From Diabrotica undecimpunctata (lineage: Eukaryota; Arthropoda; Insecta; Coleoptera; Chrysomelidae), in the NCBI RefSeq assembly GCF_040954645.1, contig NC_092807.1, forward strand, positions 26,150,309-26,214,308: DNA of 64,000 nucleotides. Reading direction: 5' to 3'. The notes under the pieces are model-generated. The model was not told where the DNA came from and did not search any database. It saw nothing but the letters and a program-made list of their open reading frames with translations. Below, piece after piece: positions 55,015 to 64,000 of this stretch. The translations under genes and the position numbers were made by a program. How positions within the stretch are numbered: position 1 is the stretch's first letter; every line of letters begins with the position of its first letter.

Positions 55015-55995
55015 ACAAAGCAAAATTCGAATTCAAAACGCACTAATAGATACAATCCATGTGAGAACGGGCCTACCACAGGGAGATGCTCTATCCTGTA
55101 TTCTATTTAACATCACATAGAGAAAATAATTAGAGAGTCAAAAGTCAACACCAGAGGAACAATAATAACAAAAAGTGTACAAATATTGGCATTTGCAGAT
55201 GATGTTGATAGCATAGCTAGAAGCGAAAGAGAGATGATAGAAGCATTTAATGCGATAGAAAGAGCGGCACAAAACAGTGGCCTAAACATTAACGAAATAA
55301 AAACTAAATACGTGAAGGCCAGCAAATCGACAGGTCAAAGAAACCTACAATATCTGACAATAGGAGAGTATAACATCGAAAGCGTGAAAAATTTTACATA
55401 TCTAGGTTCACTAGTTACCGCAGATAACAATGTCAGTGAAGAAGTTAAGAAAAGAATACATATCGCTAATAAAACATATAATGGACTAATTAAACATCTA
55501 AGATCTAACAACATCACAAGAAAAACCAAATGCAAAATATACAAGACCCTGATAAAACTGGTCCTTTTATATGGATCAGAGACATGGACACTGTCGAAAA
55601 CCGATGAGAACCTATTAGATACGTTCGAACGAAAAATCCTTAGACACATACATAAGGGGGTGAAAGAAAATGACATATGGCGCAGAATATATAATTTTGA
55701 ACTATACACAGCATACAATGAACCCGAGGTCATAACATCCATAAAGATCGGACGTCTGTGCTGGATGGGCCATGTTGAATTGATGTTGGAGACTGAAACA
55801 CCAAAACATGAGCCAAACACCAGTAGGAAGAAGGTCAAAGGGAAGACCCAAACTTAGATACATCGAACAAGTGGAACAAGATCTGAAAACACTTAAAATT
55901 ACCAACTGGAAAAACAAAGCAAGAAACTGAACCGAATGGCGGAAAATCCTAGAACAAGTCAGGACCCAGAAAGGGTTGTCGAGCTACTGATGATG
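55015..55995 (+). pseudogene. Non-LTR RTE-like 3' half with GATGAT tail
   Basis: Reads RTGLPQGDALSCILFNI near 55070 and the catalytic AFADDVDSIARSEREMIEAF near 55190. NFTYLGSLVTADNNVSEEVK and LLYGSETWTLSKTDENLLD follow, then IKIGRLCWMGHVELM and, after a frame break at about 55850, RMAENPRTSQDPERVVE-like residues. A TGATGATGATGATGG tail lies at 55987-56002. The ADD site is intact. It is related to the minus-strand copies at 20456-21395 and 1655-2530. Confidence 0.8.
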
Positions 55996-56002
55996 ATGAT
56001 GG

Positions 56003-56822
56003 TGATAGTGAAACTGATTTAAATGTAGACGATAGTTAAGTTTAAAAGTCTGACCCTGTATACAACTATACCTAGAAGATTAAATCCGAAATACCTTGCA
56101 ACGAACAGTACATTAAATGTTAAAAAATATTTTATTTTTATATCGGCGACCCTCAAAATTTGGCGCCATGGGTAGTTGTCTGGCTAGCCCGGCCCTGAAA
56201 TATTCTTAAGTTTTGTGTTTTGAATAGTAATAATCTTTTTAGTAGTCATTTTAATAATCTTCTGTCATAAAAAATTTGGCATTTTCAAATTGAATATAGG
56301 TTGTTTCCTTTTTGAGGATTTTTTTTTAGATTGGATGTTCAAATGAGAATACATGTAATTTTAATTAAAATTTGTTTATAATTAAAAAAAAGTCAGCCAG
56401 TGCAAATCATGCCATAATAAAATTTATTTCAAGATGACTACATATTATGAAGTGCAGATACTAAACAGATACATACGTACATATTTTCCGAAATCGAGTC
56501 GATACATCGCATCGGAGAGTTTATTTAACCGGAATGAAAGCAGACATTTGCTAACGTGCCGTATATCTTATTCGGTCTATTGCATATCAATACCGATGTC
56601 GGTATTAGTAACAGAGTTTGTTGATGAAAATAATATTGATATACCACGTGGTTTGATGCGTTTATTATTAATGGCACTACTCATACATATACTTTTGTGG
56701 ATAATAAATTTGTATGTGTTTCGGTAAACATGTTTCGGTTTCATTTCAATAGAAATGTAGGTCATTAATGTATACAAACCACAACAACTATATGTTTGAA
56801 AAAGCCGTTGTTTTTGCGAATA
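56003..56822. other. Non-coding stretch
   Basis: An open frame at 56434-56727 has no recognisable motif and unusual composition; I do not call it a gene. Nothing else is supported. Confidence 0.35.
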
Positions 56823-56925
56823 AAATGCCAAAATCTACTGATTCAAAAATGCGAGAAATCATTATTAATCAGTACCATAAAGGAAAAACAATCCGTAAAA
56901 TTTCCAAATTTTTAATTCAGTTTCT
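56823..56925 (+). pseudogene. Tc1-type transposase N-terminal helix-turn-helix fragment
   Basis: MPKSTDSKMREIIINQYHKG and KTIRKISKFL match the opening of Tc1-type DNA-binding domains (a Met, a basic stretch, then ..I...Y..GKT.R.I...L). The frame then runs into T-rich unrelated sequence. Only about 34 residues remain. Confidence 0.45.
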
Positions 56926-57224
56926 TTTTTGTTTTTTTTTTTTAATTTATTTACGCTGCAATCACAAGGGTTATTAGCGACCTAAAAAATATAATACAGG
57001 TGAAGTTAGAAAAAATTACAATAATTGATACAGTCCTGAGTCTTTAAGATAACTTATTGTGTTTTTTAATGTTCATGTTTATTCCTAAGGCCGGTATTAG
57101 ACTAGGCAACTGGTGGCGCAACTAGTGGCGCCACCAAATTAACGCACAAAACATTATGGGCAACTGGTTGCCGATAATAGCCACCAGCAAAAATTAATAC
57201 GTTTAGCAGTGAATAGTTAATATT

Positions 57225-57960
57225 GCTTAGTTCTTCTTCTTCTTAAGGTGCCATGCATTTCTGCGTAGGCGTCCACCGTACATCGTCTTGTCAGGTGAGA
57301 TGTTAAATATTCTGGATTAATAAATTCTGTTTTTAGCAGCATTGCGAAGCATTTCATAGCTGTGGATTCCTGTCCATTGTCAAATGTCGACAGCGATGAC
57401 ATTTTTTTACGTCCGAGACCTCTCCTACCCTCTATTTTCCCTTCGAGTATCAGTTGCTGAAAAGTGTATCGTTCTCCTCGTATAATGTGCCCCAAGTATG
57501 CAGTCTTCTTACTTTTTACATAATTAAAAAGTTCCCTATCCTGTAAGCCCGCTCTTCTGAGTACTTCCTCATTTCTGACCCTGTCCGTCCATGATATTCT
57601 GAGCATTCGACGCAGGCACCACATTTTGAACACTTCAAGTTTGTTAATGGAGCTGGCCTTTAACGTCCATGCTTCCATTCCGTACAGGAGAACAGGCCAC
57701 ACGTAACACTTAAGCATCTTGTATCGGAGGTTGAAGTCCAATTTGCGATCAGTCAGAAACTTACGAAGCCTCAAAAAAGCATTTCTGGCTTGTTCAACTC
57801 TGCTCTTTATTTCATTCTCGGGGTCCCAACCCTCATTCAGCAAACATCCCAAGTATTTGAATTGCCTGACTTGTTCGATTTCTTCTCCAAAGACATATAT
57901 CTTTGCGTTGGGGTAATCATTTCTACTTATAATCATTGATTGCTTAGTTAGTAATATGAT
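57225..57960 (-). pseudogene. Non-LTR RTE-like 3' end fragment with AAG tail
   Basis: The minus strand reads KQSMIISRNDYPNAKIYVFG, EQVRQFKYLGCLLNEGWDPE, CYVWPVLLYGMEAWTLKASS, YLGHIIRGERYTFQQLILEG and GRKKMSSL, then a frame change and a degenerate C-terminus. A GAAGAAGAAGAA tail follows at 57233-57244. It is the longest of three fragments of this family. The RT active site lies upstream of the truncation and is absent. Confidence 0.8.
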
Positions 57961-58104
57961 ATCAAACGAGTCGTTGTTTCCTCTTGCCTTTTTATTAGAA
58001 AAGAAAGGGAGAGTGAAAAAGAGTCGGAGAAAATTTATATACATATAATGTATATGTTATTATACGTTATATACATTACATTACATTATTATAGTTATTA
58101 TACT

Positions 58105-58272
58105 ACGTTATTTCCTGAACTTTGTGCCGACGAAGTAAAATTTTTTTCGTATTTTTGCATATTAGAACCGTCATTTTTTAAGTTCTTGGAGTACATTAAA
58201 GATGACATCCGTAGTATTGATACAAAAGTAAGAAAATGTATTCCAACTGGCTTACAATGTTTTGAAATGTAA
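58105..58272 (+). pseudogene. Harbinger transposase N-terminal fragment
   Basis: The plus-strand frame contains LCADEVKFFSYFCILEPSFF, KFLEYIKDDIRSIDTKVRKC and IPTG. The pattern ..FF.YFRM....F..LL..I...I...T..R..I matches the same block in the inner Harbinger element (FFNYFRMSVKSFEELHKILE). It is all that remains of the outer element's transposase; downstream sequence is replaced by Penelope-derived DNA. Confidence 0.6.
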
Positions 58273-58617
58273 TGTGCTAGGGTTCCTCAGCTTTTTTTAA
58301 TTTTAAATAAAACTATGTTTATATTTTAATGTAAAAAATGTAGTTTACTAAAAAATAACTGAAACATGGGTCAATAAGGTAACAATGGGCAATCCGCTAA
58401 TGGGCCAATCTGAGGTGACCTAAAAGAGGTATCGCTAGTATCAAAAATTCAAAAAACGAAACTAAACCGATATGGATTAATAGAACTGACCAAAGAAAAA
58501 TAACAAAGTAGGTAACGTAGGTAGTACTAATAGTATTTATACAGAACACGATACTGGTACGTCACGAGTGTGGGGAGTAGGCATATTGAGAACCCGAACT
58601 CTTACGGAACCGTATCA

Positions 58618-58656
58618 CTCTTGAAAATGGCTCCAAAATGGGTGCCGAAACGTGGA
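58618..58656 (+). other. Hammerhead-like motif (Penelope end)
   Basis: CTCTTGAAAATGGCTCC is followed by a loop, GGGTGCCGAAACGTGG. The arms GGC/GCC (with flanking pairs) close a stem, followed by GAAAC as in the hammerhead core. The first core box reads CTTGAAAA instead of CUGANGA, so it is probably inactive. It lies 160 bp before the small Penelope-like insertion. Confidence 0.45.
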
Positions 58657-58810
58657 GCATTAAATTCTCAACGCGGTTCTTCCCGAGAACTTAGTGATTT
58701 TTATTTATCTGTCCGTAATGAAAACACTTTATAAATTTAAAAATTATTCATAATATTATATACATACATAAATATTACTTATATTACTATTAACTATATT
58801 TCAACATAAC

Positions 58811-58848
<38 letters not shown>

Positions 58849-58849
<1 letters not shown>

Positions 58850-59163
58850 GTTAAAATACGTTTATTGACGTTTCAATTTCCACTTCGGAAATCGTTCTCA
58901 AAATACAAACATTAGTAAATTAAACAAATTTTGTTTTTGTTACTTAGTGAAAAATTCTTCTATTAATTTAATTTTATCTGACTCATCTATATTGACAATT
59001 CAGACATACATTATACATTTTAAAGTAGACGACTTTAAAATGATATTGCCAATATTGTTGAGTTGCGTTCCTGGGACGACTTTACTTATAAGATAGTTCA
59101 TTCGATTACATGAAATCAACTTTAACTTGAGAATATCCGTCAGAAAAGATCATAACATGTAAT
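58849..59163. repeat. Left arm of the Penelope inverted repeat
   Basis: This is the reverse complement of 59935-60249 with very few differences. It contains a hammerhead-like motif on the minus strand (58867-58905: arms ATTTCC/GGAAAT followed by TTGAAACGTC). Confidence 0.9.
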
Positions 59164-59382
59164 TCGTCTTTAAAAAGACAAATACATGCCATGATGACAG
59201 TAAAATTCTCCTGTTAGTGATTCCATAGTAAATTATGAGGGAAAAACCAGGAAAAAAACCTCATAATACTATCCCGACATGGTAAGTATTTGATCTTGTA
59301 TTTATTTTACCTTCAATAAATACCAAATTCCGATTTTATATGTTTGTTATTTAAAAAATATAAATGATGTATTCTCTATATG

Positions 59383-59790
59383 TTACTGACTTACCAATAC
59401 TGGTATTTTCTTTTTAATAACTTCCTCTTTCAATATGGGTAACCAGATCCTACTACATTCTGCCGAGGAATTCGCGACACAATTGGTCTCATTTAGCATA
59501 ATTAGCGCCGCTTCTTTGATTTTTCTCTTTTTACCATCCGTTTCTTTAAGGACTATATTTGAATCATTCCATTGAACCCTATGTTCATTATCCCATGCAT
59601 GTTTACATATTTGAGATCTATCAAATTCTTTATTTTTAATATAGGATTGATGTTCACTTATTCTAACATTTAATGGCCTTGATGTTTCACCTAAATAAAA
59701 CTGATCGCATTCACAAGGTATTTTATAAATGCAATTCTTTGTCCTTTCTTGTTCATTGTTAGGTTTGGTTTTGGACAAAATAGATCTCAA
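59383..59790 (-). CDS. GIY-YIG endonuclease domain of a Penelope-like element
   Basis: The 135-aa open frame contains IYKIPCECDQFYLGETSRPL, the GIY-YIG core in the form characteristic of Penelope-like elements (CxC insert, then YLGET..PL..R..EH), followed by KHAWDNEHRVQW and a Glu-containing helix (KEAALIMLNE). The domain would nick target DNA for reverse transcription. No RT precedes it within the element, so it is a fragment of the normal polyprotein with its reading frame kept. The Met used is the first in the frame. Confidence 0.75.
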   Translation of the reverse strand: MRSILSKTKPNNEQERTKNCIYKIPCECDQFYLGETSRPLNVRISEHQSYIKNKEFDRSQICKHAWDNEHRVQWNDSNIVLKETDGKKRKIKEAALIMLNETNCVANSSAECSRIWLPILKEEVIKKKIPVLVSQ

Positions 59791-59934
59791 CGTGTTTGTT
59801 GTTTTGAATGTTGTTGAAATGTTGAATTTATTTCCTATCCTTTTAAGCTTTTCCGATAATCCTTTTATATATGGTATTGTTATTTTCCTCGTATTATCCC
59901 TTGTATATGTTGTAGGATCTCGTTATGATATATA

Positions 59935-60249
59935 CATGTTATGATCTTTTCTGACGGATATTCTCAAGTTAAAGTTGATTTCATGTAATCGAATGAACTA
60001 TCTTATAAGTAAAGTCGTCCCAGGAACGCAACTCAACAATATTGGCAATATCATTTTAAAGTCGTCTACTTTAAAATGTATAATGCATGTCTGAATTGTC
60101 AATATAGATGAGTCAGATAAAATTAAATTAATAGTAGAATTTTTCACTAAGTAACAAAAACAAAATTTGTTTAATTTACTAATGTTTGTATTTTGAGAAC
60201 GATTTCCGAAGTGGAAATTGAAACGTCAATAAACGTATTTTAACCTTTA
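59935..60249. repeat. Right arm of the Penelope inverted repeat
   Basis: Inverse copy of 58849-59163. The hammerhead-like motif is at 60191-60228 on the plus strand: TTTTGAGAACGATTTCC, loop GAAGT, GGAAATTGAAACGTC. Confidence 0.9.
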
Positions 60250-60796
60250 AAAAAAAAAAATAAAAATAACTATATTACTTATATTATTATATTAATTACT
60301 ATATTAAATGGCAATAAACCACAATTTTATTTAAAAATAACTTATATTTTTGATTTCTAGTAACTAACTAGTTATTAAAACACAAATTAAAATACAATAG
60401 TTTTGATTTATTGCTTGGATATAGAAACATATTATTTGATTATATACAAATCAACTATTAGTGACGCAACTAGTTGCTTTAGCCCCCTTTCAGACGAGGA
60501 TACTGTATCCGAGATACGCGTATCCGAGACGCAGATATTACATAGACTCAAATGGAGCTTTTCAGACGGGACGCGCGAGAGATACAGTATGCGAGATACC
60601 GAATTCAGTATCTCGGACCTTCCTGTCGCCGACGACTGAATGCGTATGCCAGATATAGAAGAACCAAAAAACCGTTAAATAAACGCTTTCAGACACGAAT
60701 ACTTTTGCACCACATTCCATAGACGCGCGATTTTCTGTCGAATAATTGTGAATGAGCAACGAAAGAAAGAAGGTGTTTTCTGAATATAGTTAAATA

Positions 60797-60972
60797 ATGG
60801 AGCGTGCTGTATTTGATAATGACAAATTTATTTGTTTGGTATAATCAAATCCCTGTCTATGGGATACAGCATCGCCAGATTACTGCAATAGAAATAAAAA
60901 GCAGCAGTGCTGGGTCGAAAATTCTAAGAGACAATTTTGAGGCCATGACTGCAGTACAGCAAAATGAATATG
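60797..60972 (+). pseudogene. MADF (Myb/SANT-like) protein, first exon
   Basis: The start MERAVFDNDKFICLV is followed by an in-frame TAA, then SNPCLWDTASPDYCNRNKK and, in a shifted frame, DNFEAMTAVQQNEYG up to a donor ATATG|GTAAGA. The spaced LWD and the Y..R..K pattern are typical of MADF domains. Harbinger elements often encode such a DNA-binding partner that helps the transposase enter the nucleus and find the ends. The stop and a frameshift make it a relic. A Tc1 element sits in what would be the following intron. Confidence 0.6.
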
Positions 60973-61005
60973 GTAAGAAATAAACATGTTTTTATTATAA
61001 ATATA

Positions 61006-62413
61006 CTCAGTGACATTAGAAGTGTTACACCCAGAAGGAATAATTTCTTGGACTTAATTTTTTGGCAACATGGTAGATTTACATCAAGAATGAAACGATA
61101 ACGTTGTCAAGAATTTTTATTAACAAGTAATCAAAAAAAAATTAATAATGTGTTTGGCGACCCCGTAGCTGAATACACTCCTGTATACGTCTAAGCATGG
61201 ACAAAATGAGATGTTCAATATCTGCTTGTGGCTCCTCGTTCCAAGCAACTTAAACTTCATGTATTAACTGTGCCAGAGTCTGTGCAGGATGGTGCAAAGT
61301 GGACAGTCTCCTTCACATCATATCCCATACATGTTCGATAGGAACACGGGGCAGCCGTGGAAACACATTAACGCCAGCTTCTTGGAAAAAGTCCACAGTT
61401 TGATGAGCAATATGGGGACGCACGTTGTGTTGCTGAAAAAGGACGTCTCGACGGCCGTCGAGATAAGGCAGTAAACTGGTTTGTAAGATGTCTTCAACCT
61501 AACGCGCAGCTGTGATATTACCTCGAATAAACACAAATGGTGATCGGTTACCATAGGCAATAGCCCCCCAAACCATTACTCCAACTGTCCTGTATACATG
61601 CCTCTCAACAGCAAACCCGATATCTCGTCGTTCTCCACGGCGGCGTCTTACCATTCTACGACCATTATGCATTCCTAAACAGAATCGTGATTCATCGCTG
61701 AATGCTACATTACGCCATTCTGCTTCCCAATGCTGCCGTTCTCTGCACCAATTCAAACGTTGATGACCGTGGTCCGCAGTCTAAGGAAGCACTAGTCATG
61801 GGAGGAATGAAACCAGTCCAAAGGCTCGAATACGACGGTATAGTGTATGCATACTAACAGGTCTACCTACTACTCCAAACCATTGGTCAGCAATTTGACG
61901 CGCAGTAGCAAAACGGTCTCGTAGAGCCAGTAATCTAAAGCGCCTATCTTGACGCTCTGTGGTAGGCCTTGGTTGACCAGTTGGTCTTCTTCGTATTCCT
62001 CTGCCTTGGTTTGTCCACACACAACAGACACGAATAGCCGTCATTACCGTACAATTAACACGACGGCCAATTTCGCGATACGACAAACCCATATCTTTAT
62101 ACACAATAATTCTACCCCTGTCAAAATCGCTAAAATGGTGGTAATTGCGGTTTATTCGAACTCGAGGCATGTGCTTACACTGAATACAATTAGACTGAAG
62201 AACAATAACTAAAAATTTCTATACGAACCGGTTTTCACAGGTCGGTCTGTCACAAAAAAATTTAGAAGATAAAACTTTATTTTTACAAAAAGTAGAAGAG
62301 ATAAACCATTGGTATTGTTATCATAGCATGTTTTAAATATAGTCATTCTGTTGCCAAAAAATTAAGTTCAAGAAATTACTCCTTCTGGGTGTAACACTTC
62401 TAATGTCACTGAG
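61006..62413. mobile_element. Tc1-like element with about 65-bp TIRs
   Basis: Termini CTCAGTGACATTAGAAGTG, continuing through TTACACCCAGAAGG to TTTTTTGGCAACA, are inverted at 61006-61070 and 62349-62413 with few mismatches. TA flanks at 61004-61005 and 62414-62415. The length is 1408 bp. It encodes a minus-strand transposase. Confidence 0.9.
61143..62170 (-). pseudogene. Tc1 transposase with a catalytic substitution
   Basis: MPRVRINRNYHHFSDFDRGR opens a paired-type helix-turn-helix domain (YREIGRRVNC, then GRGIRRRPTGQPRPTTERQD). After a frame break near 61796, ERQHWEAEWRNVAFSDESRF gives the first catalytic Asp and VMVWGAIAYGNRSPFVFI follows. After a TAG near 61500 comes DVLFQQHNVRPHIAHQTVDF, where the second catalytic Asp of the usual QQDNARPH is His. 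The third acidic residue appears in LPRVPIEHVWD. The frame ends at a TAA near 61143. Overall it is full length for the family but inactive. Confidence 0.8.
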
Positions 62414-62632
62414 TATACATAGTAAAATAGTTTAATATTTTGTTTCATACGTATACAGTTTAGTTTTAAAAATTTGCTAATTGGAATTTTGATTATTTAA
62501 CGAATATCAAACTACATTATTGTGAAAGGAATACGGTCATTTTTTATTTAGAGCGAGGTAAACAATTTACAAATTGGAGATAAGTACACATATTTATTTT
62601 AAATTTAAGTCATAGACTTTAACTTTAAAAAG

Positions 62633-62914
62633 TCATAGAAAGCCGTTCTTTTGATGAAATAATTCACGCGTAGTTGTGTCTTTTTTACTCAATTGAATTT
62701 CCAAAATTTTATGAAGTTCTTCAAACGACTTCACAGACATTCGAAAATAATTAAAAAACTTCGATGGATCTTGCAATAAATCTTGATACAGCAAATTATA
62801 CGTTCCCTTGGTTTCTCTTAATTCTACAATAGGATGAACCCACAAATTACGTCGTCTTTTCAGTTTCTTTTTATTTACTATGTACCACAGCATAACACAC
62901 TCTTCTACATCCAT
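62633..62914 (-). pseudogene. Harbinger transposase N-terminal part (inner element)
   Basis: Reads MDVEECVMLWYIVNKKKLKR, RNLWVHPIVELRETKGTYNL, then DPSKFFNYFRMSVKSFEELH. The WVHPI....R...G and FF.YFRMS..+F.EL blocks are hallmarks of HARBI1-like transposases. A frameshift falls at the SSKERL block, after which the frame ends and the DDE part is missing up to the Tc1 insertion. I chose the Met at 62914 because residues upstream in the open frame are TIR sequence. Confidence 0.75.
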
Positions 62915-63329
62915 AATCCAAAAATATAACCGCACTGCACTGCTACTATTTTCATACTGACGAGCATGCCCGTGAATCCGATACAGCCGCCATCGAAAAT
63001 TCTGTATCTCGCATACAGTATCTCGCATACAGTATCCTCGTCTGAAAACCCTCTTAGTCTAATAGGGTACATATAACATAATGCCCCAACTCGGTGGCGC
63101 CACCAGATCATGTTACCCGTCTGGTGGCCGGGTTCGGTCACGAGAACGACAACAATTTCTGGTAGCGCAACCAGTTGCCGTAATCTAATAGGTCGCATTT
63201 ACTTAAATGCCCCGTGACGTACTGAGTCACTAGTGGAGCAACTTGGTGGCGCCACCAGTTGCCTAGTCTAATAGCGGCCTAAAGACTTCCTTTATATTAT
63301 TTGGGATAGTGTGCTTCCCTCTTACTGCT

Positions 63330-63964
63330 TCATATGTTTTGCACCGAGTTAGTATATGCTCCACGGAGAGTGGCTACTTGACAATTCTCACATCTTAGCA
63401 GCACAGTCCGCGCAAAGTGGCGTGTATGTGTCAAATCACTGTGTCCCAGCCGCAAACGCGCTATTCTCACTTGGCCGTGTCTATTCGCTGTGGGTTGGAG
63501 CCACGGTTTCACTAATTGTTCGATTTCCTTGAGTTTACCTTGTGATGCACTCCACTTATTCCGCGACGCACTTAACACTTTATATTTTATTTCTGACTTA
63601 AAGTCACCAGAAGAAACCTCATTAATACAAACGGAGACCTGGCTAAAATATGCTAAGCGGGTTAGTTCATCTGCTTCTTCATTTCCTTGTATACCTGAAT
63701 ATAATGGAACAAACATAAAGTCAATAGTGATCTTATTATTCTTTAGAGGAATTATTTACCGATAAGTCGGAATCTTCTTCCGGCAATGAAGTTTTCACTG
63801 CAGAGAGTAAACATATGTGTTTGCCAAGTTTTCGTATTAATTTGGTGCTTTTGGTTTTCATTCTTTTGTCGATGTAGTATGGATGTAATTCCGTTAGAAA
63901 CTTTATAAGTGCATGAGAGTCTTTTGAGTACAATTTTGTTACTCTGATTATGTCTTTTGATCAT
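63330..63964 (-). pseudogene. Non-LTR RNase H and C-terminal tail (second type)
   Basis: Minus-strand frames read ALKFLTELHPYYIDKRMKTK-like residues, then FVPLYSGIQGNEEADELTRL (His loop, with the usual His replaced by Tyr) and WSASQGKLKEIEQLVKPWL. RHGQVRIARLRLGHSDLTHT and a CENCQVATLRG tail follow, the RLRLGH.+LTH..........C..C segment that closes many non-LTR ORF2 proteins. A frameshift lies near 63725-63760. The window ends before the rest of the element. It is distinct from the RNase H tail at 29431-30045. Confidence 0.65.
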
Positions 63965-64000
63965 TGTATATTTTTTAATAGATCCACTACTTGATCGAGG

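Larger units (their letters stand above)
58817..60265 (-). mobile_element. Small Penelope-like element with inverted terminal repeats and 11-bp TSD
   Basis: Direct repeats ATAACTATATT at 58806-58816 and 60266-60276 flank the insertion. Inside, arms 58849-59163 and 59935-60249 are near-perfect inverted repeats of about 310 bp, each bounded outside by a homopolymer (T-run on the left, A-run on the right). The central part encodes only the GIY-YIG domain. Inverted terminal repeats and a GIY-YIG domain are typical of Penelope-like elements; the RT is deleted. Confidence 0.85.
60482..63053. mobile_element. Inner PIF/Harbinger element, TSD TTA
   Basis: Termini (G/C)CCCCTTTCAGACGAGG and GAGGGTTTTCAGACGAGG, continuing with ATACTGTATCCGAGATAC-like sequence, are inverted at 60482-60520 and about 63015-63053. 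TTA flanks at 60479-60481 and 63054-63056. It carries a MADF-type exon on the plus strand and transposase on the minus strand, the divergent two-gene plan known for Harbinger elements. It is interrupted by a Tc1 element. It lies in the 3' part of the outer Harbinger shell. Confidence 0.8.
57089..63279. mobile_element. PIF/Harbinger element (outer shell of a second nested stack), TSD TAA
   Basis: Termini GGCCG(G/C)TATTAGACTAGG, continuing with CAACTGGTGGCGC, are inverted at 57089-57120 and 63248-63279. They are flanked by TAA at 57086-57088 and 63280-63282. Sub-terminal palindromes GGTGGCGCCACC and GCAACTAGTTGC recur inside (57131, 60464, 63091, 63248). Inside lie an RTE-like fragment, a piece of transposase, a Penelope-like insertion and a second Harbinger element. 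Without these it would be about 1.2-1.5 kb. Confidence 0.8.

Noticed and set aside
56434..56727. 97-aa open frame
   Set aside because: No recognisable domain, odd composition, and no neighbouring exon signals; could be chance in AT-rich DNA.

Overview
The window looks like repeat-dense, AT-rich nuclear DNA from an insect or other arthropod with a large genome. Evidence: spliceosomal introns (GT..AG with phase-matched exons), long TA and TAAA microsatellites, and a dense mix of arthropod-type transposons (piggyBac, PIF/Harbinger, mariner/Tc1, THAP-bearing elements, Ty3/gypsy, several non-LTR clades, Penelope-like). A beetle is my guess from repeat style only; no host marker gene is present. 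There are no operons, and only one multi-exon gene reads through without damage.

Layout. 0-5 kb: a Penelope-type GIY-YIG fragment, a non-LTR 3' end, and a piggyBac element (minus) whose 5' end is set by a TTAA site and which is split by a 366-bp MITE. 4.9-10.1 kb: an RT fragment, a second piggyBac split by a 1-kb foldback element carrying a tRNA-Asp-like gene, a third piggyBac N-terminus facing the second, and a non-LTR RNase H. 10.2-17.5 kb: one PIF/Harbinger element (TSD TTA) holding a Ty3/gypsy element and a 5'-truncated non-LTR insertion, the latter with a 12-bp TSD. 18.3-23.1 kb: a non-LTR insertion with a 21-bp TSD, THAP exons, another non-LTR end and a fourth piggyBac ending at TTAA. 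23-30 kb: mostly non-coding, with foldback MITEs, short tandem repeats, a GC-rich inverted repeat, a decayed DUF7869-like gene and a non-LTR RNase H. 30.7-44.4 kb: a long non-LTR element, a Jockey-type ORF1 cut by a mariner that is itself cut by a THAP element with a 9-bp TSD, a nearly complete DUF7869-like gene, and three truncated R4/Dong-like copies in head-to-tail order separated by ATT repeats.

45.4-47.5 kb holds an apparently intact four-exon Myb/SANT-like gene (231 aa) followed by a higher-order tandem repeat. 48.7-50.2 kb holds a 340-bp TAAA microsatellite with a second copy of the tRNA-bearing foldback element inserted in it. 50-56 kb holds non-LTR and DDE transposase remnants. 57.1-63.3 kb is a nested stack: an outer Harbinger (TSD TAA) contains an RTE-like fragment, a small Penelope-like element with 310-bp inverted repeats and an 11-bp TSD, and an inner Harbinger (TSD TTA) that contains a Tc1 element (TSD TA).

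Taken together this is a transposon graveyard with datable nesting, not a metabolic locus. The most unusual items are the tRNA-bearing foldback family, the microsatellite-bounded R4/Dong array, the hammerhead-like motifs around Penelope ends, the THAP element with a 9-bp TSD, the DUF7869-like gene family and the intact Myb/SANT gene. All family names come from motif recognition by eye; no database search was run.
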